The position numbers were made by a program, and so were the translations under genes. Of a DNA stretch of 64,000 nucleotides, positions 12,776 to 24,307 are shown piece after piece. Each line of letters opens with the position of its first letter. Position 1 is the stretch's first letter. Where the stretch lies: positions 620,001 through 684,000 of the forward strand of contig JANFOE010000583.1 in assembly GCA_025667525.1 (NCBI GenBank). The letters are read 5' to 3'. Under the pieces are notes generated by a model that saw nothing but the letters and a program-made list of their open reading frames with translations, did not search any database and was not told the DNA's origin. Source of the stretch: Glebionis coronaria (taxonomy: Eukaryota > Streptophyta > Magnoliopsida > Asterales > Asteraceae).

Positions 12776-13578
12776 TTCCTAAAACAGTTATAAGTATTAA
12801 TATTAATTTATTTGTTAATTTGATTTATTTCATTGGTTAAAAGGCATGATCATCATTTTCACGTTGTATGATCTTCTGTGCATGTGAGTTTAATATAATT
12901 TGCTATTGATCTATCATTAACTAATAGTTTTTTTTACTTGTTTTGATTTTTAATCATTTGTATCTAATATATGTCATTGGATATGCTATTCATCATAGTT
13001 TCGATGTGATTTTCATAAGGTGTTGTTGTTTTACAATTAGGTATCTGAAAGGTCGTATACAAGACAAAGCAAGTGCAACCGATCAATATGAATAATTTGC
13101 GAGATTATATTGCGACACAATGTCCTTGAATGTTACATGTTTAATTTTTTTTTGTTAAGCATATTACATTTATGTATGTCGTTGTTGGTTTTTGTTAAGG
13201 ATATTTATTTATTTTTTACAAAACAAATAATTTTATTTTATTCGGATTCAGATTTGATAAAACAAACAACTTTACTTGAATTAGATTCAGAACTGAAACA
13301 AACAACTTTATTTGATTCAGATTCAGATGTGCGAATCAGATTCAGATTCAGAGCCTCTTAACAGACAAACGATTTTATCTATAAAGTAAGAGGATGGTTA
13401 TAATGGATACTTTGTATCCTTTGGATACAAGAGGATCAATCTCCACCTTCCATCCAATATATATCAATGGCCCAAATTAATCCAACTTTTATAAAACAAA
13501 AAACTAGAGGGGCATTTTAGTCGTTTCACACCCCACCTCCCAAATCCTTCTCACCCCCGTCTTTTCTTCGTCTTCGTC
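12776..13578. other. Spacer with a GATTCAG micro-repeat
   Basis: 13246-13352 holds about seven copies of ATTCAGA/GATTCAG with two AAACAAACAACTTTA words. This composition is reminiscent of hAT-type miniature elements, but I find no paired terminal inverted repeats. The rest is AT-rich. Confidence 0.4.
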
Positions 13579-14017
13579 ATATTTGATAGGTGTGAAAACA
13601 CCCATCCTTTTACCACTTAATTATAATAATAACCAAGCCAAAACGTGTATTTTATGTCGTAAATGTCGGAATTATGCGTGGTTTGTGTTTTTTGTGTTTT
13701 AGGACCAAAAGATGAAAAAGGAAGAAAACACGGGCTTTCACGGGCTTTTATCTAAGAAAACGAGAAAAGACGAAGTCAAAAGATCAAGAGTGCAAAAAGA
13801 ACGGAAGTCCAAGGCCTAATCTAAAGATTTATCGAAGAAAAAGTCTAAAGACGGAAGTTTAATGAAGTCGAAGAACCAAGTCAAATTAAAGAAGAAAATT
13901 ATAAGACGAGTTCAAATTATATCGACAAATCCCGAGACGACGTCGAAAAAGACAAAGAATTTAAATCGAGTCGAGAACAAGAAGAAAGAAGGAAGAAAGC
14001 ATCATTTTTTACTCCTC

Positions 14018-14028
14018 CTATAAATACC
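14018..14028 (+). promoter_or_regulatory. Element A 5' LTR TATA box
   Basis: CTATAAATACC lies 435 bp into the LTR and is repeated exactly in the 3' LTR at 19961. Transcription would be expected to start about 30 bp downstream, near 14050. Inferred from sequence only. Confidence 0.6.
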
Positions 14029-14739
14029 CTCCTAATGTGTCATTAGAGGTTAGTCATTTAGGAGTAGATTAGTTTAGATTAGGAGTAGTGTAGATTTACT
14101 TTCTCTCTCTAGTTTTCATTTTCTCTCTCTAGCTTTTATTTCATGTTTTAATCTTTTTCATTAATCTTGTATTAGATCTTAATCTTAATCTTAATCAAGC
14201 TTTTCAATTAATCATTCTCATTCTTCCTTTCTTTATTATTAATCTTGTGTTGATTTAGATGATCTTGTAGTTGCTTAATCTTGATGTTTATTGATTTATT
14301 GATGCTTTTGATTGATTGTGCTTATTGGTTTTTAGGTGTTTGATTTTTATAGCTTATAGTGTTTTAGTGCTTATTGTGTTAATTTTCTTATTTTTAATTA
14401 AGTGCTTATTAGTTAATTTTTATAAAAAGTTGTTTTTAAATATTTTTATTATTTAGTGTCTTTAAAAGTTTTTAAATTTTGGCTTATTAGCTTTTTCTAA
14501 ACATCAATTTGGTTAACTTTTTAGATAAGTGCTTATTAGTTTATTTTATAAAAAGTTGATTTTTAATATCTAGATTTATTAGTATTTTTCAAGTTTTTAA
14601 TTTGTGGTTTAATTAGTTTTTCTTAAAAGTGTTTTAGATTAAGTTTTGGTAGATTGGTTATTTGATTCTAGCTTATTCGTGGCTTATTTCATGATTTTTA
14701 GAGTTATTGTATCTTTGATTTTTCAAGTTTTCGGATTAG

Positions 14740-15030
14740 GGTTAATTATTCCGAAATTTATCATTTCTCTGAATTTGTTTTTTTTCTGAATTCGTCATTT
14801 CTCTGAAATTGTTTTTTTTTTCCGAAATTATTCCTTTTTCTGAAATTAGTCATTTTTCCGAAAAAACAATTATTCCGAAAAAGTTTTATTCCGAAGAAAT
14901 TTCTGAAAAAGTCATATTCCGAAGAAGTTGTTTTTTCTGAAAATACAAAAATTCCGAAGAAATAGAAAATCTGAAAACTACTGTAGCTATTCCGAACTTT
15001 TCTCCGAAATAGACTGTAGCAATTGCGAAG
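14740..15030 (+). repeat. Dense YYGAA micro-repeat inside the LTR
   Basis: About 20 copies of TCTGAA, TCCGAA or GCGAAG occur at 8-20-nt spacing, separated by T-runs. The same block recurs in the 3' LTR at 20690-20990. The minus-strand open frame through it (14761-15069) is a by-product of the repeat. Confidence 0.7.
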
Positions 15031-15643
15031 ATACATTTTTTTGCGAAGAAGTTGTATGAAATTTGACATGGCTGGTTGGAAGCTTGCTTCTATTTTGGCG
15101 CCATTTTCATCCAGCTAGCTGCCTGCTAGCTTGTTTATTTATTAGTATTGTTCCGTAATTGTTTAGTTTTATCTGAAAGTTGTTCCAATTTTATTTCTGG
15201 AAGTTACGTATTTTTAGTTGAATTTTTCGTCGATTTTTAGTATTAATATTTTTTCCAAAAGTTTAAGTTTTATCTTTTATTTAGTACCCGCTTTAGGTTT
15301 TGCCTCGTTTAGTTTTAATGTACCATTTTAGTTTTATTCTCTTCTTTTTCATTAAGTAAACTTTATTATAGAATCGATAGTAAATTTTGTTTTTTAGATT
15401 TATTTTTATTAATTGTTTCATTTTAATTTCACGTTTTATTATTTATATTGTTTTGTTTTTATTAGTTAATCGCTTTTAGCTTATTGTTATTATTTTGCGC
15501 ATTTACCTTTTTAGTAGAATAGATAACCAAACCATTTTATTTTCTACCAAGAACGACTGAGTCACACTTTGAACGGGAAATCAATTCGAATTGAATCGAG
15601 ACGAACAAATTTTCATACTTGGCAAAAAAAAACAGTTATTAAA

Positions 15644-15656
15644 TGGCGCCGCTGCC
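15644..15656 (+). other. Element A primer-binding site (tRNA-Asp type)
   Basis: TGGCGCCGCTGCC starts two bases after the 5' LTR. Athila/Tat gypsy elements commonly carry TGGCGCCGTTGCC, complementary to the 3' end of tRNA-Asp, so this has one difference. Confidence 0.8.
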
Positions 15657-15881
15657 GGCTCTTTTCGTGAAGATTAACGGTTTTTTGTGAGAGACGCGTT
15701 GGATTTTGGGATCCGTTCACCTTTGAACGTTATTTTTCTTGCCAAAAAATTTTCAAAAATCCAAAAACATTTAAAAAACCATAAAATGCATTTCTTTTCT
15801 AAAATTTGCAACCAAAAATATTCCTCTTTATCCTCTATTGTGTTTAATTCTTTTCTCTTCCCCTCTTATTGTTAATTCTTC
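15657..15881 (+). other. Element A leader
   Basis: Untranslated region between primer site and the first ATG of the zinc-motif ORF. It is A/T-rich with CCAAAAA runs and no upstream ORF of note. Confidence 0.5.
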
Positions 15882-17475
15882 ATGGATTCGTCTTGCGTAC
15901 GGTGTGGGAGACCATGGCATGGTTATCAAACATGTCATTGTTGTACTTGTGAGCGGTGCGGTTCTGATATCGACAATACACAATTTGGATTTTGTCCATT
16001 TTGCAATTCAACAAATTCGTACTTCTCCTCTTACAATACTTTCTCACCCTCTCCCGTATATGACAATCCTTATCCTCAAAAAGCACCGGGTTTTTCTCAA
16101 TACCCGTGTTGCAATTATTGTGGGGCCCTCACGATGCTTCTTCTTGTCAACCGATGAATATCTTTGAGCCAATTCCGTGCTATGATTCCGGTTTGTATAA
16201 CTTTGAGACCCCACATCACACCCTCAACCATCAATCCTCTCAGGGAATTAGTCTTGACCAACAACTCACTACTTTGAATGACGTTCTAGAAAGTTTAGCT
16301 CAACTCCGAGCTGACTTGCATCAGGAAAGGCAACCTTTGCTTGATGGTGACCAAATCTTGAAATCCACCTACACCTTTTTGATCCAATTTGGTCGTTTTC
16401 CCTTCTTTTCTACACCAAAATGTTTACTTACAGCGTGGGATAGAATGAGTTTAATTGAACATACTCGGGGAGATGATCAACAAAAATTGCTTCATGAGCT
16501 TCTTAAAGATGTGGAGGTTATCAAGGAGGAGTTAGTCGACTATATCAATCCTAACTGGAATGGTCCAGTCTATTATGATGATGAGGATGATATCTACAAA
16601 CTCAACCCATCTTCTAAGATTACTACTCCTACTCTTGATATCCCTAATGCGTCTAAGGATTGTGATACATTGAGTGAGATTAGTGATTTTGGTCTTGATA
16701 AATTCTTTGATGAGGTTTGTGATGCATCAAATTTTGTGGAGCTTACGGACGAGGTCGCTCTTAATGATGATTTTTCTCCATGCTATGAGAATTTCACTTT
16801 TGAAATTTCTCCTTCCCCTCCGGGCGATGAAGGCGATGTTGATTTATTCTCTCCGACATACGAGAAGTTCACCACAGAATTTGGTCTTGTAGATGAGGTG
16901 GAAGATGTTATTCTTCATGACAAATTACTGAAAGTTCATCTTCTTATTGCTAAAATTGAAGCGTTGAATTCTGCTCCTATTTCGGAGTCTTTACCTCCGT
17001 CTATTACTTTAGTTGAGGATAATGATACAGCTATGGAGGAAATCGACATTCTCTCAATACCTCCGGGTATTGATGATGATGACACGGGGGGGGGGGGGGG
17101 GTATTATTTTTGATAATTTGCTGCAGGAAGGTATTGTCCCAAGTCCCCCTCCCGAGCACCTTTCATCCACTCCTTTAGAGACCATTACGGAGGATGGTGC
17201 TTTGACCCGGGAGGTGCCATTGATTATTTTATGATTGATAACCTTACGACTTTTCCGCTTTCTGAGCATCAATTGTCTTTGGGGGATGACAATTTGCTTA
17301 CTTTACCTACCCACCTCCCGTGGATCATGATTTTACATACTTCTCGTATGTTGAAAGGACTTTTCTACCCTTCAAGACTTATCCTCCGGCCTCTCCTTTA
17401 TTAATGTCCTCCGGAAACGAGGACAAGGTCTTTGATCCCGGTATTACATTTGAGGCTTCCCCATGGACCATTTAA
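15882..17475 (+). pseudogene. Cysteine-rich/acidic ORF ending in FDPGI, frame-broken
   Basis: The ATG at 15882 begins MDSSCVRCGRPWHGYQTC, a perfect C-X2-C-X4-H-X4-C knuckle. It is followed by CERC...CPFC (C-X2-C-X11-C-X2-C, zinc-ribbon-like). A third motif, CNYCGG then H-X4-C, is split by a one-base frame change near 16122-16126. The next frame runs 16106-17113: a short helical stretch (LDQQLTTLNDVLESLAQL), then a long acidic tail. It hits a run of 16 G (17086-17101) where the frame breaks again, and open reading continues to 17234. A third frame ends NEDKVFDPGI at about 17415-17475. I recall similar zinc-motif-to-FDPGI ORFs in Asteraceae. Function unknown; possibly a Gag-like RNA-binding protein. 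Confidence 0.75.
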
Positions 17476-17520
17476 TTCGGGGACGTGTCAGGCTCGTGAC
17501 TCGGTTAACAATAACAAGCG

Positions 17521-17590
17521 CTTCTCGGGAGGCAACCCGATTATCTATCCTTTTATTATGTTCTTCTAATAAGTGTAGGGGGAGACCCTA
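17521..17590 (+). other. Hairpin plus purine tract after the element A ORF
   Basis: TCGGG-AGGCAA-CCCGA (17525-17540) forms a short stem-loop, followed 30 nt later by AAGTGTAGGGGGAG. The GGGAGGCAACCC word followed by a G-rich tract is, from memory, recurrent in plant Athila/Tat-like elements. The function is unknown to me. Confidence 0.55.
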
Positions 17591-17804
17591 GTATGTGTTT
17601 GTTGTTTTCTTTCTTATCATGTGCAGGGATTCGAGCTAACAAAGATCCATTCTTGATGACTTTTGACGACCCGTGATTCCGTGTTCCCGTCTTCCCGATT
17701 CTATCCTAAACTCTTTTGATTCTCTATTATATATTTTTTAATATTAAAATAGGAATCACTTTAGTTGTCTCTTCTTTAGCGAGATTTAAACAATGTGCTC
17801 AATG

Positions 17805-17876
17805 TCCTAAGTGTAGGGGAGGTTACTTCCACATGCTTAAACATTGAGGACAATGTTTATATTAAGTGTAGGGGGA
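17805..17876 (+). other. Hairpin flanked by two purine tracts (element A)
   Basis: AAGTGTAGGGGAGG (17809-17822), then the perfect stem-loop AAACATTG-AGGA-CAATGTTT (17839-17858), then AAGTGTAGGGGGA (17863-17875). The same 20-nt hairpin with flanking G tracts is present in element D at 61581-61600 (minus). Purine tracts far upstream of the 3' LTR could act as extra plus-strand primers or as RNA signals. Confidence 0.7.
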
Positions 17877-19524
17877 CTTCTATCGAAGTTAAGTGGGCTT
17901 TTCCTTGTATTTGTCCTCATTTTAACCGGAAAATTTGATTTTTCGACATTTTTCAAAATTTTTAATCTATTTTGGCCTAGTTGTATAGTAGTATTTTCCT
18001 TTGTTATAGTTATTTTCTTTCTTTGATAGAATAATTTTAATAAAGTGGTTTTAATTTTTCAACGTTGTGAATCTTTTGACTCAACCCGAGTTTACTTATC
18101 TATGTTTACTCTAGCTAGTATCCTTAACGTGTTTAAGTCAAGTTTTGCTAGGCTTTTATATAGGGAACTTTAAAACGCAAAAGTCTTAACTCTCACGGGT
18201 TAAGAACAAGAACTTTTCGCAAGTTCCTATAATTGATCCTAGAAAGTCGTTTATCAAGGGAACTTTAAAATGCGAATTCTAAACTTGAAAAAGTCTAAGA
18301 GTTTGCAAGATCCTATAGATGACTCGAAAACCCAAAACTTTGATTTAATTGGCTAAGCATCCACGAGTCTTATTCCTTGAGATTTTAAATTGTGAAGAAC
18401 GAGATATGATAGAGTCAATTATAAGTTTGGTATTCTTTCTTGAATTTATGTGAGTTGATTATAAGCCTATTCTACCATCGCTTGCTAATAAATTTATCTG
18501 CAATAAATAAGGTTGTACGATTTGAAAAGTTACTTAGCTTCTAGCACAAGATCGTTTAAAAGTTGCTCGGTATTGATTAGAGTTCATAGCCAAGGCATAA
18601 CTTATTGAAGCAGGATGCGAAGATTGGCGAGTCCGAAAAGGTCCTAACAAGACATGAGGGCTACATTTTGTTGCTAAAGATCCCAAGTGATGTGAAGAAT
18701 AATTTATCAAAAATCAATATGAAGGATCGAGACACACGACGAAAAGCAAATACTCCCCTAAAGATCATGGAAAAGTCTATCCGAAAAGACCCTAGCAAGG
18801 TATGAGGATAAATAGATCCAAGTCCTAAAAGGAGGCGGATCGTTGTATATCAAAGTCCAAAATAAAGATTGGAGAAAAATGAAGAAGTCGTGGTCCAAGT
18901 ATGAAGAATCTCTTAAAACTTCAAGTGAAGAAATTCCTATTATGAAGAGAAGACCATTATTTCATGAACGTCTCTCAAGATTTGAAGTATGAAGTCACTG
19001 CCAAATATCGGTCCGAGAAAGGTCTCAAATCGTGAAGCGAGTTATGCCAAGATATGAACTTTATGAGGTCCCGAGAAGCAGTTTAAAAAGATTTTGTCCT
19101 TTAGCTAACTATTGATTAAATCGTCTTACTTTATTTTAAGCCTAAATAACTATCGAAATAAGTCAACAATGCATCCTCGTGATCATTCAAGACAACAATA
19201 AAATATAAGAGATACACCTAGGAATAAGGGAGTCTAAGTAAATAATCGGCCCACATGAATTCGTGATAGTTTGCTAACTTATAATAACAATGATCTCGTT
19301 TTTAAGCTTGGTATGGGGAACGTGAAACTTGAGGGTGATAATCATTCATGACATTCCAAAACCCTAAGGTAAGTTTTTGATCTTTTTACTTGTTTTCTTC
19401 CTTTGAATATTTTATAATCACTTTAATAAAGGCTAAGGTGGATTGATTATGATGAAAAATGTAGAACCTGCTTTGTAACTAATGCATTGCATGAGGGCAT
19501 TGCAATGGTCAAATGTAGAGGATT
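17877..19524 (+). other. Element A long 3' untranslated region
   Basis: About 1.65 kb of non-coding sequence up to the 3' LTR. The part 19160-19524 aligns with element D (reverse of 60440-60560 and 48102-48362). Shared words include ATTCAAGACAA, AAATATAAGAGATAC, AAGGGAGTCTAAGTA and a GCATTGC...GAGGGCA...GCAATGG block just before the LTR. The terminal tract AAATGTAGAGGATT (19511-19524) is a weak polypurine tract. The open frame at 18605-18805 shows no domain. Confidence 0.65.
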
Positions 19525-21596
19525 TGATAGGTGTGAAAACACCCATCCTTTTACCACTTAACTATAATAATAACCAAGCCAAAACGTGTATTTTATGTCG
19601 TAAATGTCGGAATTATGCGTGGTTTGTGTTTTTATTGTGTTTTAGGACCTAAAGATGAAAAAGGAAGAAAACACGGGCTTTCACGGGCTTTTATCGAAGA
19701 AAACGAGAAAAGACGAAGTCAAAAGATCAAGAGTGCAAAAAGAACGGAAGTCCAAGGCCTATTCTGAAGATTTATCGAAGAAAAAGTATAAAGATGAAAG
19801 TTTAATGAAATCGAAGAACCAAGTCAAATTAAAGAAGAAAATTATAAGATGAGTTCAAATTATATCGACAAATCTCGAGACGATGTCAAAAAAGCCAAAG
19901 AATTTAAATCGAGTCGAGAACAAGAAGAAAGAAGGAAGAAAGCATCATTTTTTACTCCTCCTATAAATACCCTCCTAATGTGTCATTAGGAGGTGGTTAG
20001 TCATTTAGGAGTAGATTAGTTTAGATTAGGAGTAGTGTAGATTTAATTTCCCTCTCTAGTTTTCATTTTCTCTCTCTAGCTTTTATTTCATGTATTAATC
20101 TTTTTCATTAATCTTGTATTAGATCTTAATCTTAATATTAATCAAGCTTTTCAATTAATCATTCTCATTCTTCCTTTCTTTATTATTAATCTTGTGTTGA
20201 TTTAGATGATCTTGTAGTTGCTTAATCTTGATGTTTATTGATTTATTGATGCTTTTGACTGATTGTGCTTATTAGTTTTTAGGTGTTTGATTTTTATAGC
20301 TTATAGTGTTTTAGTACTTATTGTGTTAATTTTCTTATTTTTAATTAAGTGCTTATTAGTTAATTTTTATAAAAAGTTGTTTTTAAATATTTTTATTATT
20401 TAGTGTCTTTAAAAGTTTTTAAATTTTGGCTTATTAGCTTTTTCTAAACATCAATTTGGTTAAGTTTTTAGATAAGTGCTTAGTTTATTTTATAAAAAGT
20501 TGATTTTTAATTTTTAGATTTATTACTATTTTTCAAGTTTTTAATTTGTGGTTTAATTAGTTTTTCATAAAAGTGTTTTAGATTAAGTTTTGGTAGATTG
20601 CTTATTTGATTCTAGCTTATTCGTGGCTTATTTTATGATTTTTAGAGTTACTGTAACGTTGATTTTTCAAGTTTTCGGATTAGGGTTAATTATTCTGAAA
20701 TTTATCATTTCTCTGAATTTGTTTTTTTCTGAATTCGTCATTTCTCTGAAATTGTTTTTTTCCGAAATTATTCCTTTTTCTGAAATTAGTCATTTTTCCG
20801 AAAAACAATTATTCCGAAAAAGTTTTATTCCGAAGAAATTTCTGAAAAAGTCATATTCCGAAGAAGTTGTTTTTTCTGAAAATACAAAAATTCCGAAGAA
20901 ATAGAAAATCTGAAAACTACTGTAGCTATTCCGAACTTTTCTCCGAAATAGACTGTAGCAACTGCGAAGATACATTTTTTTGGGAAGAAGTTGTATGAAA
21001 TTTGACATGGCTGCTTGGAAGCTTGCTTCCATTTTGACGCCATTTTCAGCAGCCTAGCTGGCTGCTTCCAGCTAGCTGCCTGCTAGCTTGTTTATTTATT
21101 AGTATTGTTCCGTAATTGTTTAGTTTTGTCTGAAAGTTGTTCCAATTTTATTTCTGAAAGTTACTTATTTTTAGTTGAATTTTTCGTCGATTTTTAGTAT
21201 TAATATTTTTTCCAAAAGTTTAAATTTTATCTTTTATTTAGTACCCGCTTTAGGTTTTGCCTCGTTTAGCTTTGAAGTACCATTTTAGTTTTATTCTCTC
21301 CTTTTCATTAAGTAAACTTTATTATAGAATCGATAGTGAATTTCGTCTTTTAGATTTATTTTTATTAATTGTTTCGTTTTAATTTCATGTTTTATTATTT
21401 ATATTGTTTTGTTTTTATTAGTTAATAGCTTTTAGCTTATTGTTATTATTTTGCGCATTTACCTTTTTAGTAGAATAGATAACCAAACCATTTTATTTTC
21501 TACCAAGAACGACTGAGTCACACTTTGAACCGGAAATCAATTCGAACTGAATCGAGACGAACAAATTTTCATACTTGGCAAAAAAACCAGTTATTA
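19525..21596 (+). repeat. Element A 3' LTR
   Basis: 2072 bp, same start TGATAGGTGTG and end GTTATTA as the 5' copy, followed by the target duplication ATATT. TATA box CTATAAATACC at 19961. Confidence 0.92.
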
Positions 21597-21601
21597 ATAT
21601 T

Positions 21602-22140
21602 CATCCTAAAAAACACACATAAATACATCTTCCATCCATCATCCCCGATCTAAAAAACACGAATTCGATCCATCCTGATCTATTATCTCATCATCTCTTT
21701 CGTAATTTAATCATCTCATTCTACAACTCCTTAACAACATGTAATATCATCATGATCTATATTTTTTGTAGCTTATTTGATCTAAATAAGCTTATTTTTA
21801 GCTCATTTAACGTGAATTTTTACGTGTTTAGATTTGATATGAATAAGCTGATAGCTTTTTTAAGCTTGTCAATTTATTATTTTTAAGCTTATTTTGATAT
21901 GATTATAGATGTGTTAGCTTATTTGACGCAATAAGTAAGATTATTTAATGTGATAAGTGAGCTTATTTGATGTGTTATAATTAATCTTAATGTGAATAAG
22001 CTTATTAGGAGAGTTATATGAATAAGCATATGAATTAAAATAGAGTTATGTGAATAAGCTTATAAATAGAGTTTGTTGAAGTTGTAGGATAAACATAAGA
22101 TGAGTTATGTGAATAAGCTTATTAGGAGAGCTATGTTGAT
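21602..22140. repeat. Spacer rich in AATAAGCTTATT palindromes
   Basis: From about 21780 the words GCTTATTTGA and GAATAAGCTTAT recur. A unit GTTATGTGAATAAGCTTAT is repeated around 21990, 22045 and 22103, twice followed by TAGGAGAG. No coding. The segment ends where element E sequence begins at 22141. Confidence 0.55.
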
Positions 22141-23203
22141 ACTTAGTAAACGTATGTACATATTAAAACTTTCCTTTTATAGCATGAACACGTGTCACAA
22201 GTATTAATTACAGAAATTACGTACGTTTTATTACACGATAAGTATTAAGTACGTGATAGTACACGATAATTATTAACAATAATAATTATAATCACGAACA
22301 TGAAATCATGAACGTTAAATCACGAACATGTAATTAGGTACGTATTTAATATTATACGATTAATATCGTTTACGTACAAGTATTTATTATAACACGAACG
22401 ATAACATAACACGAAAACACTAACGTATGTACACGTAAAATATTAGACACGGAAAACTTCGAGTTTCCCTTGTGGGACCCACATACCCGCGGACACCAAG
22501 ACAAGGACGGCCAAGCCCATATTCTTTTTACCAAATAAACAAAAAGGAAAAACATGTTTTCATTCCATAGACTTTTTCTAAAAAAACAAAAACCCTAATC
22601 CTCCTTTTGTTCTTCCTTGGCCGCCGGCTATAACACACCAAAGGGTGGTGTTTGATTGATTTCAGTTGATTAAAAACAAGTGCTTGTGTTCGTGTTATTT
22701 TTTTCCATTTGTTTCACGCATTCGGTAATTCTTAAATCCTTTTTCTTTTATTCTTTTATTAGATCAACAACATGAAAACATGGGATTAATAAAAATAAGT
22801 AATTAAACATGTTGGTATAATCATGGATTAAATAAAAGAGGGGTTTTGGAGTTGGTTTGGTTCGGCTGACACACACAAACCAAGAGCCTAAGCTCTCGGT
22901 GTCCCTCGTGTGACCACAGCTGAGACCTTGTGGTTTCGGTGTAGTCCTTGTGGTTCGACAGCAGGGTGAAACAAGGGACCCCAACTCGATTCGGGGTGGC
23001 CTTGTGGCTTTCTTGGTCTCGGCGCAACAATAAGAAGCACCACCGGCTTAAGCCAGTGGCTGTTTTGGTCAAGCAGGGGGAACACACGGCTCGGCAGGGG
23101 GAACCACCGGCTAACTGCCGGTGGGAACTTTGTTGGGCCAGTGGCTAGCCGAGGCAAACCAGGGGGAACCACTGGCTACAGCCGGTGGTGATTTTACATA
23201 GAT

Positions 23204-23233
23204 AGTGGCAACCGGCTGAGCCGGTTAGCCACT
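23204..23233 (+). repeat. Long hairpin in the element E LTR
   Basis: AGTGGC AACCGGCT / AGCCGGTT A GCCACT: two perfectly paired arms of 14 bp with one bulged A and a minimal loop. The 3' LTR copy stops at the middle of this hairpin (39664). Confidence 0.75.
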
Positions 23234-23774
23234 GTTAAGGGGGTGTTTGTTTAGTCCTGTTCATGGGGAATTCGGTCCGGTTCACGATAGGTCTAAATTA
23301 AAAACACGGGTCCGGTTCATGACTGGTTTTTACAAGCTAAATTATTTTTACAAGTTATTATTATTTTTACAAGTTATATTATTTTGCAAGAAAAATTAAA
23401 TTAATTAAACATGAGTAATAATTAATTTAATTTAACATGGACATAGGTTATTTAGTATTTATGAAATAATACATGTTTTAGCCTAAATATTTTATTTGTT
23501 TAATTTAGACTATAATATTAATTAATTATTTATAACATGGAATATAATTAATTAATAAACATGACTTAGGTTATAATTAATATAATATTAATACATGTTT
23601 AACCTAAGTATTTTATACACCTTAATTTAATTAAATCATGCTTATATTTAATTAAATCATATAACCTATAGTTTATTTAATTAACATGCTATTATTAATA
23701 AACTATACAAATAATTACAAGACTTATGATATTTAACCAGTAAACTTAAGCTTATATTATCAGCTTATTAATCC

Positions 23775-23945
23775 AGCTTATTTCTAAATACGGAAACTTT
23801 CTATTTCAGGAAACTTACTATTTTTGGAAACTTTCTATTTTTAGTAACTGATCTATTTTTAGAAGTTAATCTATTTTTCGAAACTTTCTATTTTTGGAAA
23901 CTTTCTATTTTAGGAAACCTGTTATTTTTAGAAAGTTACTTATTA
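23775..23945. repeat. Minisatellite GGAAACTTTCTATTTTT
   Basis: About eight imperfect copies of a 17-20-nt unit (GGAAACTTTCTATTTTTA with variants) in tandem within the element E 5' LTR. The homologous part of the 3' LTR is deleted. Confidence 0.7.
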
Positions 23946-24307
23946 TTACACAACAAGTATAATAATACAAGAATACAAGTAATACTTAACCATGATACAT
24001 AGAAAACATGATAAACACAACATAACATTAAATCAGTAAAACAAGATAAGAACATATAAAACAAGTTAAGACATGATATAATCAGTTATGTACTCAATAA
24101 ACAGAAGACTTATACATGTCCCCTATTTATGTAGCATTATTGAGATCGGAGTAGGACTTCCATTCTGTTCTTCTTTTCCGTTCACTGGACACAAGGTACG
24201 GATTTCCCGTCCCTTCAGTTTGCAGCCAACTGTTTTCCCATTATTGTTTTATATGTTTGATTACTTATGTTAGTTTAAGAGCCTAAGCCATATACATGCA
24301 TGACCAG

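Larger units (their letters stand above)
13584..15641 (+). repeat. Element A 5' LTR
   Basis: 2058 bp, starts TGATAGGTGTG and ends CAGTTATTA, so it has TG...TA rather than TG...CA termini. The two LTRs differ by scattered substitutions and small indels (for example 8 extra bases after 19990 and about 20 near 21050). Confidence 0.92.
13584..21596 (+). mobile_element. Element A: complete non-autonomous gypsy-like LTR retrotransposon
   Basis: LTRs 13584-15641 and 19525-21596 are near identical. The 5-bp duplication ATATT flanks the element exactly (13579-13583 and 21597-21601). The primer site at 15644 matches the tRNA-Asp type used by Athila/Tat gypsy elements. The 3.9-kb interior has one ORF region (15882-17475, frame-broken) with zinc motifs and acidic domains, but no protease, RT, RNase H or integrase. 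It fits a TR-GAG/LARD-like parasite of an autonomous element. Element D at the window's right edge shares its 3' UTR. Confidence 0.9.
22141..24307 (+). repeat. Element E 5' LTR, left part
   Basis: 22141-23220 aligns with 38581-39664 (about 94 percent over the first 150 bp, by eye). Rows of inverted CCGGCT/AGCCGG words at 23030-23235 build several hairpins. The open frames here (22748-23172) come from this GC-rich block and are not genes. The LTR resumes at 32430 after element F. Confidence 0.8.

Noticed and set aside
13246..13352. hAT-type miniature element
   Set aside because: Suggestive GATTCAG and AAACAAAC words, but no paired terminal inverted repeats or 8-bp duplication.
14761..15069. 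102-codon minus ORF rich in Phe/Lys
   Set aside because: Shadow of the YYGAA micro-repeat in the LTR. The 3' LTR copy (20790-21043) differs in frame.
22748..23172. Pro/Arg-rich ORFs in the element E LTR
   Set aside because: They come from GC-rich inverted words in the LTR. The 3' LTR copy does not keep the frames.
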